The notes beneath the pieces were generated by a model. The model did not search any database. It was not told the DNA's origin and worked only from the letters and a program-made list of their open reading frames with translations. Both the position numbers and the translations under genes were made by a program. A stretch of DNA of 64,000 nt from Ulota crispa (lineage: Eukaryota > Streptophyta > Bryopsida > Orthotrichales > Orthotrichaceae), in assembly GCA_963920765.1 (NCBI GenBank), contig OY987250.1, positions 3,286,001-3,350,000 of the forward strand, read 5' to 3'. This document shows positions 33,401 through 45,830 of the stretch, in pieces (positions within the stretch are counted from its first letter, which is position 1; each line of letters begins with the position of its first letter).

Positions 33401-36400
33401 TTGTCCCTACTTTTTATTAGAAATGAAGCTCCTTGCTCTCTATAGCGTCGCCCTCTCTGTCTGGTCGCTTCCTTATTCGCATAAATGAAGTTCAGGCGAT
33501 CAGTCGCTAAGATGGTAGTATTTTTGGAAGGCGTTAAGGAGAAGGCTAGCTTTGTGATTGCTTATGGTCGCTGAATAAAAGTGGCATGCCAGTGTAGCGT
33601 TCTTTACACAGGCTTGGTCCTATTTTTTTTAGACAGCACTGCGTTGATACTCGTTGATCTGACACCTGTCTATGTTGATGGGTTTGGTCAGCCTACTCCG
33701 CAAGGATACGGGATGAATAATTTGCGGTTTCCAGGATCTCAGCCGGTATCGTTGGATAGGTGTGCTTTCTTTTTCCCATTCTGAATGAAGATTACAAATC
33801 AACTGGAAGCAGAAGGATGAAGTTGTACTTATGTGGATCCTAGTTGGCGTTCTTTTGAGAATTTTGCATGAAAATGGTTTTATGAGTTTTCTTTCTTTTG
33901 ATCAAAATTCTTAGAACTTTCGTCTGGAGGGTGATGCTTTCCTGAGTCCCTGAATGGCTCCCTTCCAGTTGCCATTATTCACTTGATTAGCAAATGTAGA
34001 TGATGGTTACAAAGCTTTCTCAGTATCCACTGATGTTCTCGACCCTTCGTATCTTTGTTTGCCGCTCAATTCTACTACGAGGTAGCTTTCAAATCATCAT
34101 AAAGTTGTAACCAGTTGCAACTCTTGGAACAACAGGAAAAATCTGCAGTTGCTGAGACAGAAATATTACTATGCGACGTGGAAAGCAGATGGAACTCGTT
34201 ACATGATGTTGATAGCCAGAGACGGGGTATATTTGATCGACCGGAACTTTAAGTTTCGAAGAGTTCAGCTGCGATTTCCTGACAGGGTATATTTTCTCCA
34301 AATGTGTGAATTTCGTAACGGAACTGAGCGTGTGCATAGTAAAAGTGAGATGTCTTTTTACAAGTGCATCTAGTTGCTCATTCTTGGGTTGACCGGGAGA
34401 TTTTGTTTTGTTTAGGGAAAACTCTTAAAGGACTCTCTGGGTCCCACACATCATTTTACGTTAATGGATGGTGAGATGGTGATCGATAAATTGCCGGAAG
34501 GGCAGCTCAAGAGGCGATACCTGGTTTATGATCTGATGATGCTCAATCACAACCCTCTTAATAAGGTATTCTTGTATAAGGTAGTCTGAAGTGCTGTGCA
34601 ATATCATTGTAATAGAGTCACAATCGATGAGCTAGGAATCTGACCTCCCCTGGCGAAAATGGCACATAGCAAAGCTGTAATCCTTTTGACTTTACCGTGT
34701 TTAGAGCTCCTGGCCGGTTACATGTTAGCATTGAGTAGATTCCTTTGGCTGGCGATTGTATTGTTCTGAAGTACGAGTTTTGAGATTTTATTTCCTTGTG
34801 ATGCATGAGACCCAATGGAACCGCCTTTTCCCGCACAGAAATGGGACTGGTTACAAATCTCTTCGGAAGTGGAGCTATGTCCATTTATTCCAACTAATCC
34901 TATCGGTTCTATACAGACTGAATTTAGAAGCCTTTGCTAGTCACTAAAGTTACTTTGATTACCCAAATCAGTCTTCTTATGTCGGTTGGAGGATCTCAGC
35001 CATATGGTTATGTGTTGGGTTAGCTTTTGGAAGCAGTCAGAGATCAGGACTAACCAGTTGCATTGCTCCATGTGTAGTTGCCATTCCATGAAAGATGGAG
35101 ACTGATTGACAAGGAGGTTGTTGAACCTCGATCTTATGAAATGAAAATTCGACCTAATGAAATTAATCCTCTGAAAGAGCTGTATGATTATCAACTTGAG
35201 GCTTTCAGTGTATGTACCTTCTATCCTACTCTGTTTCTACCAAAGATGTATAATTGGATTTATGATTGAAGATTCTATCATCTTGCTACTTTTTCTATTT
35301 CAAGCGCAGTCTATTTTGCAGTTTTTTTGGGTGGATCTGAGCATTTGTAGGTTTTAATATTACTTACAAATGTGTCCATTGTAGTGTTGCAATACAGGGG
35401 AGCATTTCTGTAATGCTTAGAATTGTAGAAGCGTTTGTAGCAATCAGATGGCAGGACTCAAGTATATGAGCATGACCAGTGTAATCTACGTCTAAGGTCG
35501 AATGATCATATGTATCATGCAGGTGAGACGGAAGGATTTTTGGATGCTTTCTACCACAGACAAGATCCTGCATAAATTTATTCCTCAGCTTTGTCATGAG
35601 GCAGACGGGCTTATTTTGCAGGTTTTATCCTCCTACATATTTTCAGTTTCCTTTCTCTCTACGCAAGGCTCGTCTTCATATTTTGAAATCTTCCAATGCA
35701 ACAAGAGGTGACAGTTCCAAATCTGGTTTCATTTTGCAGTGCTGGGATGATCCGTATGTTCCTCGTACGCATGAAGGCCTACTTAAATGGAAATATGCTC
35801 ACATGAACTCAGTCGACTTCATGTTGAAGGTTGTCCTGTAGCTCCACTTTCTTACGACTAAATCATTCTTATGAAATTGCTCATATGTAAATCTTGTGCT
35901 ATATTACTTGATGATACATTTTAATTAGCCATTTCTTTTCTTTACGTGAAGTTGACGTGTGGTTAATGGTTGATGGTTTTCTGTGTAGTGAGTTGTTAGT
36001 TTAATATAGTAAAATCAAAAGGTCATTTTGTAGTTGATGGATTTACTGGCGTTGGTTATGCAGATTGCGCCAAGTGGAAATCAATATTCGCTTATGCTCA
36101 TGGATTCGGGGAAGTTGAGGCCCCTTGACCATGCGAATGTGGTATTTCCTGGTAATGTAACTCTGACCAGTCAAAAGCGCAACACACACACAATATATCT
36201 TCAATGCAGTGCCTAATTGTGGTAATAGCAATATCGCTTATGGTTTGGTTGGCCTTGGGATTACAGAGGGCGCCGATGTTCCAAACATGGCGAACAAGGT
36301 CATTGAATGCAGTTACGATCCAGAATTGGAGACTTGGACTTACATGCGTATGCGTCCTGACAAGGAAACACCAAACGCATATCATGTCTATCTCAAGGTG

Positions 36401-37020
36401 TGTGCTCAAGCTGAAAAAGAAACTTTTTCATGTCCTGCTGTTCTCAAAATTTAGTTGCGCGAGCCTGGTTTAGAAGAGGGATTGAAGCTGAGTACGTTAT
36501 ACGTCCCTAGAATAGTAGGCAACTTCAAGGTCAAACCATTGGAACATTATATAATGCATGGCACTTATAACCAACAACTATTTCCGCAACAAGAAATACT
36601 AAAAACACAACACATATACCCATTAGCTCAAAAGCAATTCCACCAGCAAGAAGAACAAAACTCAAGCGTTTTGGATTTTTGATAACTTTTTTTTGACGGA
36701 GGACTAGACTTGCTGCTCAGATTTGGGAATTGTTGGTTATAAGCTTCATGCACCGTATGCTGCGAGGACTTCTATTCTTGTCTTCACGATATTTTGATGA
36801 TGCCTGGTTTGTTGAGATCTTGACGTTTTGTTAACTGCAGGTGATGGGTAGCATCAAGGATAACATCACCGAAGAAGACTTGCAGATTGAGTTTCAGGAT
36901 ATGCTTCGCTTGCCTTTGTACACAGACAGGATTGCTCGTGAGGACCAGGCAGCTCGTCAGGCACATGCACGGCGCAAGGAAGCTGGAGCTCCTGGACAGC
37001 ATGTTGGCAATCATCTGTAA
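30413..37020 (+). CDS. Bifunctional mRNA capping enzyme (RNA triphosphatase-guanylyltransferase), 17 exons
   Basis: Exons: 30413-30487, 30602-30737, 30957-31108, 31322-31405, 31496-31558, 31708-31854, 32564-32776, 33160-33285, 33692-33759, 34136-34286, 34416-34565, 35078-35209, 35523-35621, 35740-35829, 36064-36151, 36210-36397, 36841-37020. They join in phase to 713 codons. The nuclear enzyme removes the gamma phosphate of nascent mRNA and adds GMP. The N-terminal cysteine-phosphatase-type triphosphatase domain shows HCTHGHNRTG (Cys194, Arg200). An acidic linker follows (DEDDEDD, near 283). The guanylyltransferase domain shows KADGTR (Lys371 carries GMP), MDGEMV (422-427), ADGLIL (526-531) and LLKWKYA (546-552). 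The exon 9 start and exon 15 start (36034 possible, adding ten residues) are the least certain junctions. The ATG chosen is the first in the open first exon. Confidence 0.93.
31905..32293. mobile_element. Family D MITE in intron 6 of the capping-enzyme gene
   Basis: TA-AGGTAGGAGCACCCAATTGC and GCATTTGGGTGCTTCTACCT-TA define a 389-bp insertion between exons 6 (ends 31854) and 7 (starts 32564). It accounts for more than half of this 709-bp intron. Its ends fit family D but the interior differs from other copies. It does not disturb the flanking splice sites. Confidence 0.75.
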
Positions 37021-38827
37021 ATATCTGAAATCGGGTTGGTTTTATCTCAAATCGAGTTGAACTTGTGCAGTAGATTTGAAGACACTGCTACAATCAATAC
37101 GGTATTTAGGTACCCCTACTTCAGTTACACATTCAACCCCTTGTCAACCCCAATGTGTATCGAGCTTCAGCGTGAATTCATTTCCTATCTGCAGAGGTAT
37201 CTTTGCTGCTGAAGTTAAGAGTATATTCCAAGCTCTGGTGTACACGTCTCCTTTTGGCAGTTGGAATCTGAAAAGAGAGGCAAGAGGATTTTTTTCGTAA
37301 TCGTAAGATGTTTCTGGCTCTTTGATTACTGGGAAAAGTTACGCTCCGATCCTTTTTCTTATTGCAACTTCTGCCTGCTGGGATATTGGCGTACTTAGTA
37401 AGCAGCTGTTTAATCTGTTAAAAAAAAGCGAACCATGAGTTGTCTATGAGCGGAAATTAGTGATGTCCGATTTGCACTTGCACCTGTATGAGGTGATGTC
37501 TTTGTATAGCAGATGTTTTCTACGAAGAGAAGTCTACTTCAAATTTTTGGGACAAAACCAGTGTGAATTCTTCACTTTTGCATTGAATTGGATAGCAAAA
37601 TTAATGCAACCACGGAAAAGCTGTTTGCACGTAACTGTACTTTAGTGTAACAGAAATCTGGGCTCTTTTTCTGTTGCATACAAATTCATCAGTGTCATGT
37701 TTAATTAATTCACCTAAAATCCAAAAATAAAAGTCACCTTCGAAGCCAAGAGAAGTGGCCCCTACCGAAACCAATGCACGCCATCATTGCTTTGTGCCTT
37801 TTCTGATTACAAAGGATACTCAATAAATGCAAATTTGAGCCAGAAGGCATTCAATAAAAATTGAAATTTGATGTTGGTCTTTCAAACGTTGGTTGAGTAC
37901 TTGAGACATGTGGGTTTCTTTGTTATTATTGGTAGACAAGTTATCTCCATTATTGCATCCCACACTGATATTGCTAACATATACTAATTCAGAAAATTAG
38001 CAAATTTGCTAGGTACATTGACAAAGTACTTCATAATAATTTATTTAATCACATAATATTGTGGGTTTCAATTCATCATGACTTGACTTGGATATGTCCT
38101 TCGAACCACAAATTGATTCAACCATCAAGTGGCTAAGTTCTTAAAGTGATTTTGTAGGCATGCACCCAAGCTCATTAATTTAATTAAAGGTTAGGGCTAA
38201 AACTCTACATGAAGAATAAAGGAAAATGGCAAGTCTTGCATGCACTTTAATTAGACCTCATTAATTTGAAATTTATCCACATTAGTAAGTAGGAGAATTG
38301 CACAATTTACGTCCTTGTAATAAGTGAAACAATTTGTGTAGTAGAAATTATGGTAATTACAAAACTTAGTGTACAAAACCACAAGCTTGTTGTCAATCCA
38401 GTTGAATTGCACTTTGTTGCAATGTAGTAAAAGTTTTACATCCAAAATCTTCATGTCACTTCTTCTAACATAGCAACTTTCTTTATTCTTGCAATCTTTT
38501 TATAACAGCACCAAAAGTTATAGTATCTAATTGGGATGCTCTAAAGTGGTATGATTATTTTAAAATGAAAATGAATGAGATTCTTTTTAGAAATACCTCG
38601 GCTGTGATTGTTATATAGAGTTGCCAAATCTAATATTGTTAAATTGTTCAATTTAGTTGAAGTGAGGAATGAAAGTAACCAAAATAATTCTTAAATCAAA
38701 ATTTAGTTCAAAAATCTCCTTTGTGAAAGAACTTAGTTGAAGTAACAAAAAAATTCAAAAAATTGCTACTACAAGATCATGTTTTGAAATTCATTCCAAT
38801 AGATTTCACTCCAAAATTATCATGACA
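37021..38827. other. 3' region of the capping gene and unassigned spacer
   Basis: The first few hundred bases are the probable 3' UTR; no further in-frame exon follows the TAA at 37018-37020. The segment 38040-38500 resembles 15640-16130 in patches (AACTCTACATGAAGAATAAAGG), indicating a dispersed repeat. No gene is supported. Confidence 0.45.
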
Positions 38828-39755
38828 TTAACCCCTAAAGAACCATGGCCTTTATTTTGTCAAAAGACACTCAAAACTGCCACCTCTATGGCAAAGAGTA
38901 AAAAAGTTTGAAAATTAGGCATTTTGCATATCTAATTGTAGGATCTTGTGCTAGACTACTATAAAAATATGTCATTCAAAACTCGAGAACTTTGACTGCA
39001 CAAATTGGAAGATATACGCACTTAAAGTGTTAAAAACAACTTTTTTTGCTCCTTGATTGATTAGATTTTTTAACTTTGAACATTTTTAACTTAAAATTTT
39101 TGCACCACAGAGTTTGGAATTCTATTTTTGCATGGTGGGAAGTTGAGTTGGGAATCTTGGGAAATTTTTTGAAAAAAGAATACTTAATTTTCATTCTTTA
39201 AAAAAACATTAGGTAGAAGAAGGTATGAGATTGAACAAAAACTTAAATTGCTAATAACCCTGCAATGGAATTGAAACGCTATAATCCCAATGGTGAGATT
39301 GTTCTAGAAAGCAAACTTCACCCTCTCCAACAGTTTTTTTTTGAAAAAATGTTAAACTTGCATTCAAAAATGAAGTTTATAAGTTATTTTTTCAAGAAGA
39401 TGCTTGAGTTGCCCAAAAAACAAGATTGTCCATAACTTTCTCATAACTAGTCCAAATGGAATGAATCAAAGCCTCAGATGTACAAAAAGATATAATTTGT
39501 AAGAAGAAAAAAATGAAATTTTTTTTCAAGTTTTTATAAGAATTTTTTTGCCGCCCGGAGTCCCCAAATTTGTGCTTATTTGGGCATAATTTTTGCTCCA
39601 TGGCATCAGTTGGAACAAAAATTATATTCCCCAAAAGCTAATTTGTTTTTCTATCTTCAAAAAAAGTTTCAAAAAATTAGGACAAAAATAGAGGCCGTAG
39701 GTACCTGCCCAAAATCCTATTTGTCCCCCGTAGGGACATTGGTTTAGAAATAATC
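38828..39755. mobile_element. TTAA-type MITE, family B, diverged copy
   Basis: The left end TTAA-CCCCTAAAGAACCATGGCC is intact. The right end is worn (TTTGTCCCCCGTAGGGACATTGG). Family landmarks (GATCTTGTGCTAGACTAC; TTTGTGCTTATTTGGGCATAA in place of ATGCATAACTTC) are in order. No coding frame. Confidence 0.6.
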
Positions 39756-40231
39756 TTAGAAGTAACTTGATGGATATAAAATTCCAAAATTTACATGGAT
39801 ACAATAGTAATTTCATTGGTAAACTCAATCATGTGCAAAAAATCGATTTTCAAAATCTACAACTCATGTACATATTAGCTTCAAAACACTCTCAAAGTTC
39901 CATTTATAAAGGATAGTTACACCTTTTTTTTAAACAAGAGACAAGGCAATCAATGCATTATTCTAGTAAAATGAAGCCAATTCTTGACAATATTGAAACT
40001 TTTGAACCAATGTGAGCACATCCTTCTATTAATTACCCAATAGAATGTTGACAACAAAGAGGTGGTTGCTCCAAAAAATATATCATGATTGCAATAGTAA
40101 AGGGACTTGGCCCAATTTCCTATGTTGATCCTTGTTAATAATGAGAACTTGTTTACAATAAACTTACTACAAAATTAGCATAAAATCTACAACAAAGCTC
40201 TTCCATATTTGTGCCAAAACTACACGTAGAT
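39756..40231. other. AT-rich spacer
   Basis: Nothing recognisable. Confidence 0.35.
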
Positions 40232-40472
40232 TTAACCCCTAAAAGACAAGGCAGCCCTTTGCGACTAGTACAATACGGTGTATTTTTCTTGTATTTGGAG
40301 TGCATCCACACCTTTACTACATTTGAGATCAACAAAGAAGTTAGAATATAGATCAATGATGTTCTAGTGAGGTAGTCAAGATCCCAAATTAAACTTTTTG
40401 TTGGTAGCAAATGCCAATTTTACAGCAGCGTACATACTATGTATTATAGTAGCCTCGCCCTTTAAGGGTTAA
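40232..40472. mobile_element. TTAA MITE, subfamily E (~240 bp)
   Basis: TTAA-CCCCTAAAAGACAAGGC and GCCTCGCCCTTTAAGGG-TTAA bound 241 bp. The same element, inverted, is at 46974-47208, and a worn copy is at 57650-57877. All share CTAGTGAGGTAGTCAAGATCCC-like and TTGGTAGCAAATGCCA blocks. Non-coding. Confidence 0.75.
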
Positions 40473-40621
40473 AATGTCCACGTCTACTCTATTTACAAAT
40501 ACAATCAAACCTTGAAAATGTATAGTTTACTTTCACAAAGTTTAAAACCTCATATAAAGGAATCTAAAATCTCTTTTCAATCATTAACAAGATCCAACAA
40601 AAATCAAGACAATTTAGTAAT

Positions 40622-41020
40622 TAAGGTAGGCGCACCCATAAGCGTGGAAATAAGGGTTTTGGAGTAGGTAAAACAATTGACTAACTTTGAAAAAAATACT
40701 GTATGTTAGGAAATGGAAACCAAAAATATTGACATTAATTTCAAGGTTCCAACTGCAAGCATTTGTTCACAAAGATTTTTCAAAGTCCAAAATCACTGAA
40801 ATTGTAGGAACCATGTGTAAGAGATGCTAATCACAAGGCTAATTGGTTCTTAAATAGTGAGATGGGTACTCAAAACCTCATGCTAGTCACCCACAACCAT
40901 CACTTCATCACCCATAACCAACACTTAGTCACCCACAACCATTTGCTTTTTTATTGATTAACCCTGGCACTGTCAGGTGACGGGCATGGGGACGCAATGC
41001 TTATGGATGCTGCTACCTTA
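40622..41020. mobile_element. Family D MITE with TCACCCACAACCA repeats
   Basis: Ends TA-AGGTAGGCGCACCCATAAGCG and GCTTATGGATGCTGCTACCT-TA. The interior has three short units of CACCCACAACCATCACTTCAT near 40890-40940. It is the reverse complement of the longer array in the sister element at 48248-48715. Confidence 0.75.
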
Positions 41021-41175
41021 AAACCATGTTGGATGCTTATAAGGTTGGTCTTAGAAATAACTATTTTTTTTCCATTTAATTGGTTTTCAATTAGTATGTA
41101 GCACAGTTGGGCTTCAAGTAGAAATGGGACTACCATTTATGGGAAAATATCCAATTGTGATACCATCATACTTTC

Positions 41176-41802
41176 TTAACCCTTTAAGGTTTGGTCAACC
41201 ACTTTCTAGTCAATTTAGACACATTGTAATTGGTAGCCAAAGTTTGACAATGAATTTGGTTTTGGATGAAAGGGGACGAGTGTGGGGAATTTGGAAATGA
41301 ATGTAATGGGACAAATTTTATGAAGACCCGTGCCGACATGTGTAGGGGTTGAAAAAACTACATGCATGCAAGCTGAAAATACGCAAATCATTGGAGAAAT
41401 ATAGCCCTAAATGTAAAAGAGAATGGTATTTTTATTGACAAACACAAGTTTGGGGAACACCAAGTTGGAGTTCCATATGGTTCTTGATGGTAAAAAATGA
41501 GAAATCTGACCCTTCAAGAACAAAAAAGAGTTCCTCAATAAGAAATATGGTGGCAAAGGTAGCTTGTTGTATGCATGCTCACTACACCATATATGGATTG
41601 AGAGATCTATTATAATTTGCAACAAAGGAACCCTCAATTGCCAACAAATTTATTGTGAAAATCCAAGCATCAAATTCCATTCCAATGGTACGGTCAAATC
41701 TTCATCACAAAGCACAGTTAGGTATTTCTCATTTGTATTGAGTTTAGAACATGAAAACCTCTTGCCCGCTCCCCAAATCAACCACAGACCTTGAAGGGTT
41801 AA
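41176..41802. mobile_element. TTAA-flanked element (~627 bp)
   Basis: TTAA-CCCTTTAAGGTTTGGTC at the left and GACCTTGAAGGG-TTAA at the right are inverted. The interior is unlike the other subfamilies and I see no second copy in the window. The open frames at 41407-41637 (-) and 41564-41794 (+) overlap each other and are not supported. Confidence 0.55.
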
Positions 41803-42675
41803 TGGGCAAATTATTCAACTGCGATAACTTTTCTCATACTATTTTCTTAGCCGCCAAATGGAAAAGTTTGTTTTGATGAAATTATTAATCACTTCAAGAT
41901 AATTCCAATCCCAATTGTTCTGTAATTTGTTGATATTGGTAATATTTAACACAAATTCAAGTTGAAATCGTAAGATACCTACCGTACATGACACAAAATC
42001 CCCTACAAATAGATATCCTCAAGCATAAAATGCTTCAATTCCATTGATTATCTTAGAGACCCCTTCCACTTACATTGATTACATCCAAAGTACCTTTATT
42101 TAGGTGCATACGCAACTGTGGCCTACCATCTCCCATTTGAATAGCAAACTGAAACGTAGGGATGAATAATTAGTCTCAACAAACATGTCTTCCCAATGGT
42201 ACAAGTTGCAATCTTTAATGAGAGGATAAAGGTACTTACACGAGTATTTGCCCGATATGTACCAAAACCAAGACTAGGGAGCAATCTAGCAATCTCATGC
42301 ACTCAGAAAATGCGGAAAAGGGCAAATTTCTTGCCAGATATTCAATTTCAAAAAGAATGTGTAAAAAATGTCCACCAAAGAAAGCCCGACTCAAAAACTG
42401 ATATCTCCACAGCTCTCTAGTGATCTCCTAAAACTGGCACTTCCTGAAAGCCACTTCAAAGGTAGCTTGAATCAAATCTTCAGAGGTCAAAATTCGTCAA
42501 ATGAATGGTACAAGCTCAGAGAAAGCTTGGGCTCCACAAAAGCCAAAAATTCTTGAAGTCAATGAGTACGACTCCATCTAGATCTCAAGTCACCGAAATT
42601 GCAAAGACACGAGTCAAAGAGAGGACATGCTTAAAACAGACTTGTCAAAGAAATAGCTTCGAATGTTGGTTTACC
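41803..42675. other. Spacer and probable 3' region of the desaturase gene
   Basis: This lies downstream of the minus-strand desaturase stop. Composition becomes more balanced from about 42190 to 42675, consistent with 3' UTR or an unassigned unique sequence. Open frames here (42196-42420, 42505-42960) lack motifs, and the second runs antisense through the desaturase. Confidence 0.4.
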
Positions 42676-44067
42676 TCAGCCCTTGGAGTTCACAGCTTCC
42701 CACAAGAGGCTTTCAGAAAGAGCCGGGGCAGGTTTCGAAAAATCTCGAGCTTGCAACGCAGCGGTTCTCAGAGTCCGGATGATCATCCAGTTGGCTTCCC
42801 AGAAGCTGACAGTTTCATATGGCAATCCATACTTTTCACAAAATGGCCTGACGAACTTCACAACTTTTCTGAGGTTATGCCGTGGCAACGTGGGGAACAG
42901 ATGATGCTCAATTTGAAACTGAAGCCCCCCATGAAACCAATCCATATATGCTGGCGTTGACAGGTTGAGAGTGCCCCGAGTTTGGGACTCCACCCACGCC
43001 TTACTCTTGGGTTGCCCTTGGTACACGGGAGAAGAAAAATGGTTCAAACAGAACTGCACATGCTGCACCCCCGTCATAGCAAAGCTAACCAGCACGAACA
43101 GAAGCCTCTCCAGAGGAGAAGACAAGTGTGACAAAAGCGTGAAGAACCACAGGTAGAAGAAACCTATGGCTCCCAGTTCCATCCACCTGTCAGGTACATG
43201 CTTCTTCGATACCAACACTAAAATTGACTGCACAAAAAGGTTCATCCGCGCCACAGCCATGACAGGATAGAACGTCCAGTGCTGGTAGGCGATCAGAGCA
43301 CGTGCTACACCATCAAACGGCATGACTCTGTCGTAGAAGTTGGAGTAGAGGTTTACGAAAAGCTTTGATGTCACCGCAAACAAAGGGATGTACTGCAAGT
43401 CCGGGTCATACTCTAGACTGTTGCAGGCGATGTGGTGAGCGTTGTGGTTTCGTTTCCACCATCCCATGCTGATCCCTGACAAGCAGTCTCCAATTACAAT
43501 TGAAAACCATCTGTCGAAGTTGCGATTCTTAGTCATTCCACAATGACCTGTGTCATGCCCTACCCAGCCGGTTTGATTCCACACAATGCCCAACATGGCT
43601 GCACTCACCATGTGAACCACGAAGCTCTGTGAGTACAAGACTCCAGATACTGAAAGGAAAAGTAATGGCACCACCCAACATGCGTACAAAGCGTAAACCT
43701 CCAGTGGATTCTTGTACAGCCCTGCTTGCTTGAACTCCCTGAGAAGCCGCCTGTGCTCTGCGGCAACAGGGGGTACTTCGTAGTCATAAAGTGTGCCTAC
43801 GTGGAACTGAGGGAGGAGACTCCATGCTGTGCCCGGATGAAATGCTAAAAACGCGTCTGTCACGTCCTGGCCTGCCAGGTGGAGGAGCGGTATCTCCCCA
43901 CCAGGATGGTTTTTGAGCCAGTTCGTAACATTGTACACGTTGCCGTGAATGGAAATCCAAAGATCGCCAACCTTGTTGTGCTGAGAAAGCTCTTCACTGC
44001 TAATGCTCGGCAATGCGTCTAGATGTTGTGGTAAACCATCCAGATCATCGGCACCTAGCGACCCCAT
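42676..44067 (-). CDS. Cytochrome b5-fused front-end desaturase, sphingolipid Delta8 type
   Basis: A single uninterrupted frame of 463 codons, close to the usual ~450. The enzyme would introduce a double bond at C8 of the long-chain base in the ER membrane, taking electrons through its own cytochrome b5 domain. The N-terminal b5 domain (about 22-95) has HPGG at 54-57 and a second haem histidine at 77. The desaturase domain has three histidine boxes: HDTGH (171-175), HNAHH (208-212) and QIEHH (385-389), the Q in place of the first H being typical of front-end desaturases. Hydrophobic segments lie near 126-160 and 298-335. The stretch around HHIACNSLEYDPDLQ is characteristic of plant sphingolipid desaturases. 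Acyl Delta6/Delta5 activity cannot be excluded from sequence alone. Confidence 0.9.
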   Translation of the reverse strand: MGSLGADDLDGLPQHLDALPSISSEELSQHNKVGDLWISIHGNVYNVTNWLKNHPGGEIPLLHLAGQDVTDAFLAFHPGTAWSLLPQFHVGTLYDYEVPPVAAEHRRLLREFKQAGLYKNPLEVYALYACWVVPLLFLSVSGVLYSQSFVVHMVSAAMLGIVWNQTGWVGHDTGHCGMTKNRNFDRWFSIVIGDCLSGISMGWWKRNHNAHHIACNSLEYDPDLQYIPLFAVTSKLFVNLYSNFYDRVMPFDGVARALIAYQHWTFYPVMAVARMNLFVQSILVLVSKKHVPDRWMELGAIGFFYLWFFTLLSHLSSPLERLLFVLVSFAMTGVQHVQFCLNHFSSPVYQGQPKSKAWVESQTRGTLNLSTPAYMDWFHGGLQFQIEHHLFPTLPRHNLRKVVKFVRPFCEKYGLPYETVSFWEANWMIIRTLRTAALQARDFSKPAPALSESLLWEAVNSKG

Positions 44068-45830
44068 GGAGCGAACGCTTCCAAATTGAAAATGACTTTT
44101 ACACCGCCTCGTTGTTAAATGTTACAACTGCAAGAGAAACATCAAAAACATATGTTCAGAAACAGGTTACACCGACAATGGACTTCGTCTTTATCATCAT
44201 AGCTGTTGCATCTAGAATATAATAGCCTCCATTATACTGTACATTCAAACCTCTTCATTATAACCTCTACAATATTCTGCACATTTGGCACACAATGTAG
44301 CGCACTTGTCACAAGTTCAGCTATGTCATAGTGAAAAGATCAGGACCCTAGGTTTGTGTGTACTGTTAAGGACATTATTGCTGTTAGGAGCTCATCTCAT
44401 CTCCTACTGACTGACCTTGCTTACCAACAGTAACGCATTCGTATACTTGACTGGCCTTCAACTAACAAGTTGAGTGTAAGAATGACTAGAGTAACTGTCT
44501 ACGGCTACTGATCTGCGATGAAATTATATCCCTACAGAGACGATGCTTTAGGTACTCTGCAGTAGAAAGGTACTTGCAAGGAATTCTAGATAACAATCAA
44601 CCAAATGCACCTGCAAATTTGAAAAATTGATCAAAAGCCCTCAACGGAAGTAATAAAAAGGAAAAGCGTTTGAGCATAGCGGTGATGGTTAGGGTACATC
44701 TATTGCTTTGGATCTCGTTGGCAATTACATGATAAATCCTTTGCATTTCAGGATAAACTTTCTTAACACCGCATGAATAAACTTTGAAAAATCAAAGAAT
44801 TGATTCTAGTTGTACCTAAAATCAAACTCTCATGCTTAGATTGTGTACTCGTGAAGCAAGAATCTTAAAAGATCACAATTAGGTTTGGTTCCCTTACCGA
44901 ATCTTTCTCGATCTACTCTATAGTTTCGTGTAATAAGCTTAAGAGTTTGAGCTGATTGAAATGGACAAGTACCTGAACGTCTTCTCTCCCCATTTAAATC
45001 ACTATCTGCTAAACGTGTCGCCATTACCAAAAGGTTTCCATTCTTCATTCCTGCCAATGAAAAGGATCAAGCCAAACAAACCCTCAGACAAAGCATTAGC
45101 AGCCATTTCACGATGAATAAAAGTCCTTAATTCAATTTCTTAAATCCTAAAATATCTACCTATGAGAGTCTCTAAGAAAAGCAGATCAGGCATTGCACAA
45201 ACCCTAGACAATGCTGCAAGTATTTTTCAGCAGATCGCTTGTCCTCAAAAGCCTTCCACGGACAATTATTCACACAATGTGAGAGATCGCAGTTTTTAAT
45301 TCCTTTCACCAATCGTTCTACTAGGGTTTTCCTTACATCAATTGGTCTGCATTCCTCAAAAAAATTCAATCAAAATCTCATCCTACGTGTTCTCGATAAC
45401 TCTCTTGTTCTGACGGTTTGCATTGTCAGCTCAAATGTGACTATCACCATAGCCACAAGCGAACGATGATTGTGCATAAAAGTGAAAATGTCTACGACAT
45501 TTCAAGCTTGGGTGCGAGAAGATCCGACCCTCGTACCTTAAAACAAACTAAAAATGAATTAAAAGAAAATAAAAATTTGGCTTGAAGGTGCTCACGAGAG
45601 GAGATTGTGTTGAAGAAAAAGCAACGCGCTTACTGTAAGAGGAGACAGCCGCGAATCGGCTCACCCCCTAGTCCGCCATGTCCGCCATTTCCAGAGCTCA
45701 CAGTCGCCAAAACCCTGGATATGGAGCACGAAAGCCATCGACCCCTCTCATTCATCCATGGGTCGATTCATCTAAAATCTGATCGAACTATCATTCTCGA
45801 TGCTTTGCAATTGTTTATGGGAATTGATAT
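44068..45830 (-). other. Inferred 5' leader of the desaturase gene, two leader introns
   Basis: Upstream of the ATG (minus strand) a strong acceptor TTTCTCTTGCAG ends at 44128, placing the leader exon at 44127-44068. An exon at 45050-44973 is bounded by TTTTCATTGGCAG and CAG|GTACTTG. A further exon, from about 45830 down to 45634, ends at ACA|GTAAGC. Joined, the leader contains upstream ORFs. One of 35 codons starts at 45048 and stops at 44099, 31 nt before the main start. The first exon has an ATG-GCG-GAC repeat encoding MADMAD then stop, in a different frame from a longer one. The join is inferred from splice signals only, and these exons could belong to another minus-strand transcript. Confidence 0.45.

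Noticed and set aside
42505..42960. 151-codon plus-strand frame
   Set aside because: Its 3' half is antisense to the conserved C-terminus of the desaturase, which explains the open frame.
42676..44067. Assignment as nitrate reductase-type or free cytochrome b5 gene
   Set aside because: The cytochrome b5 domain is continuous with a desaturase domain having all three histidine boxes.
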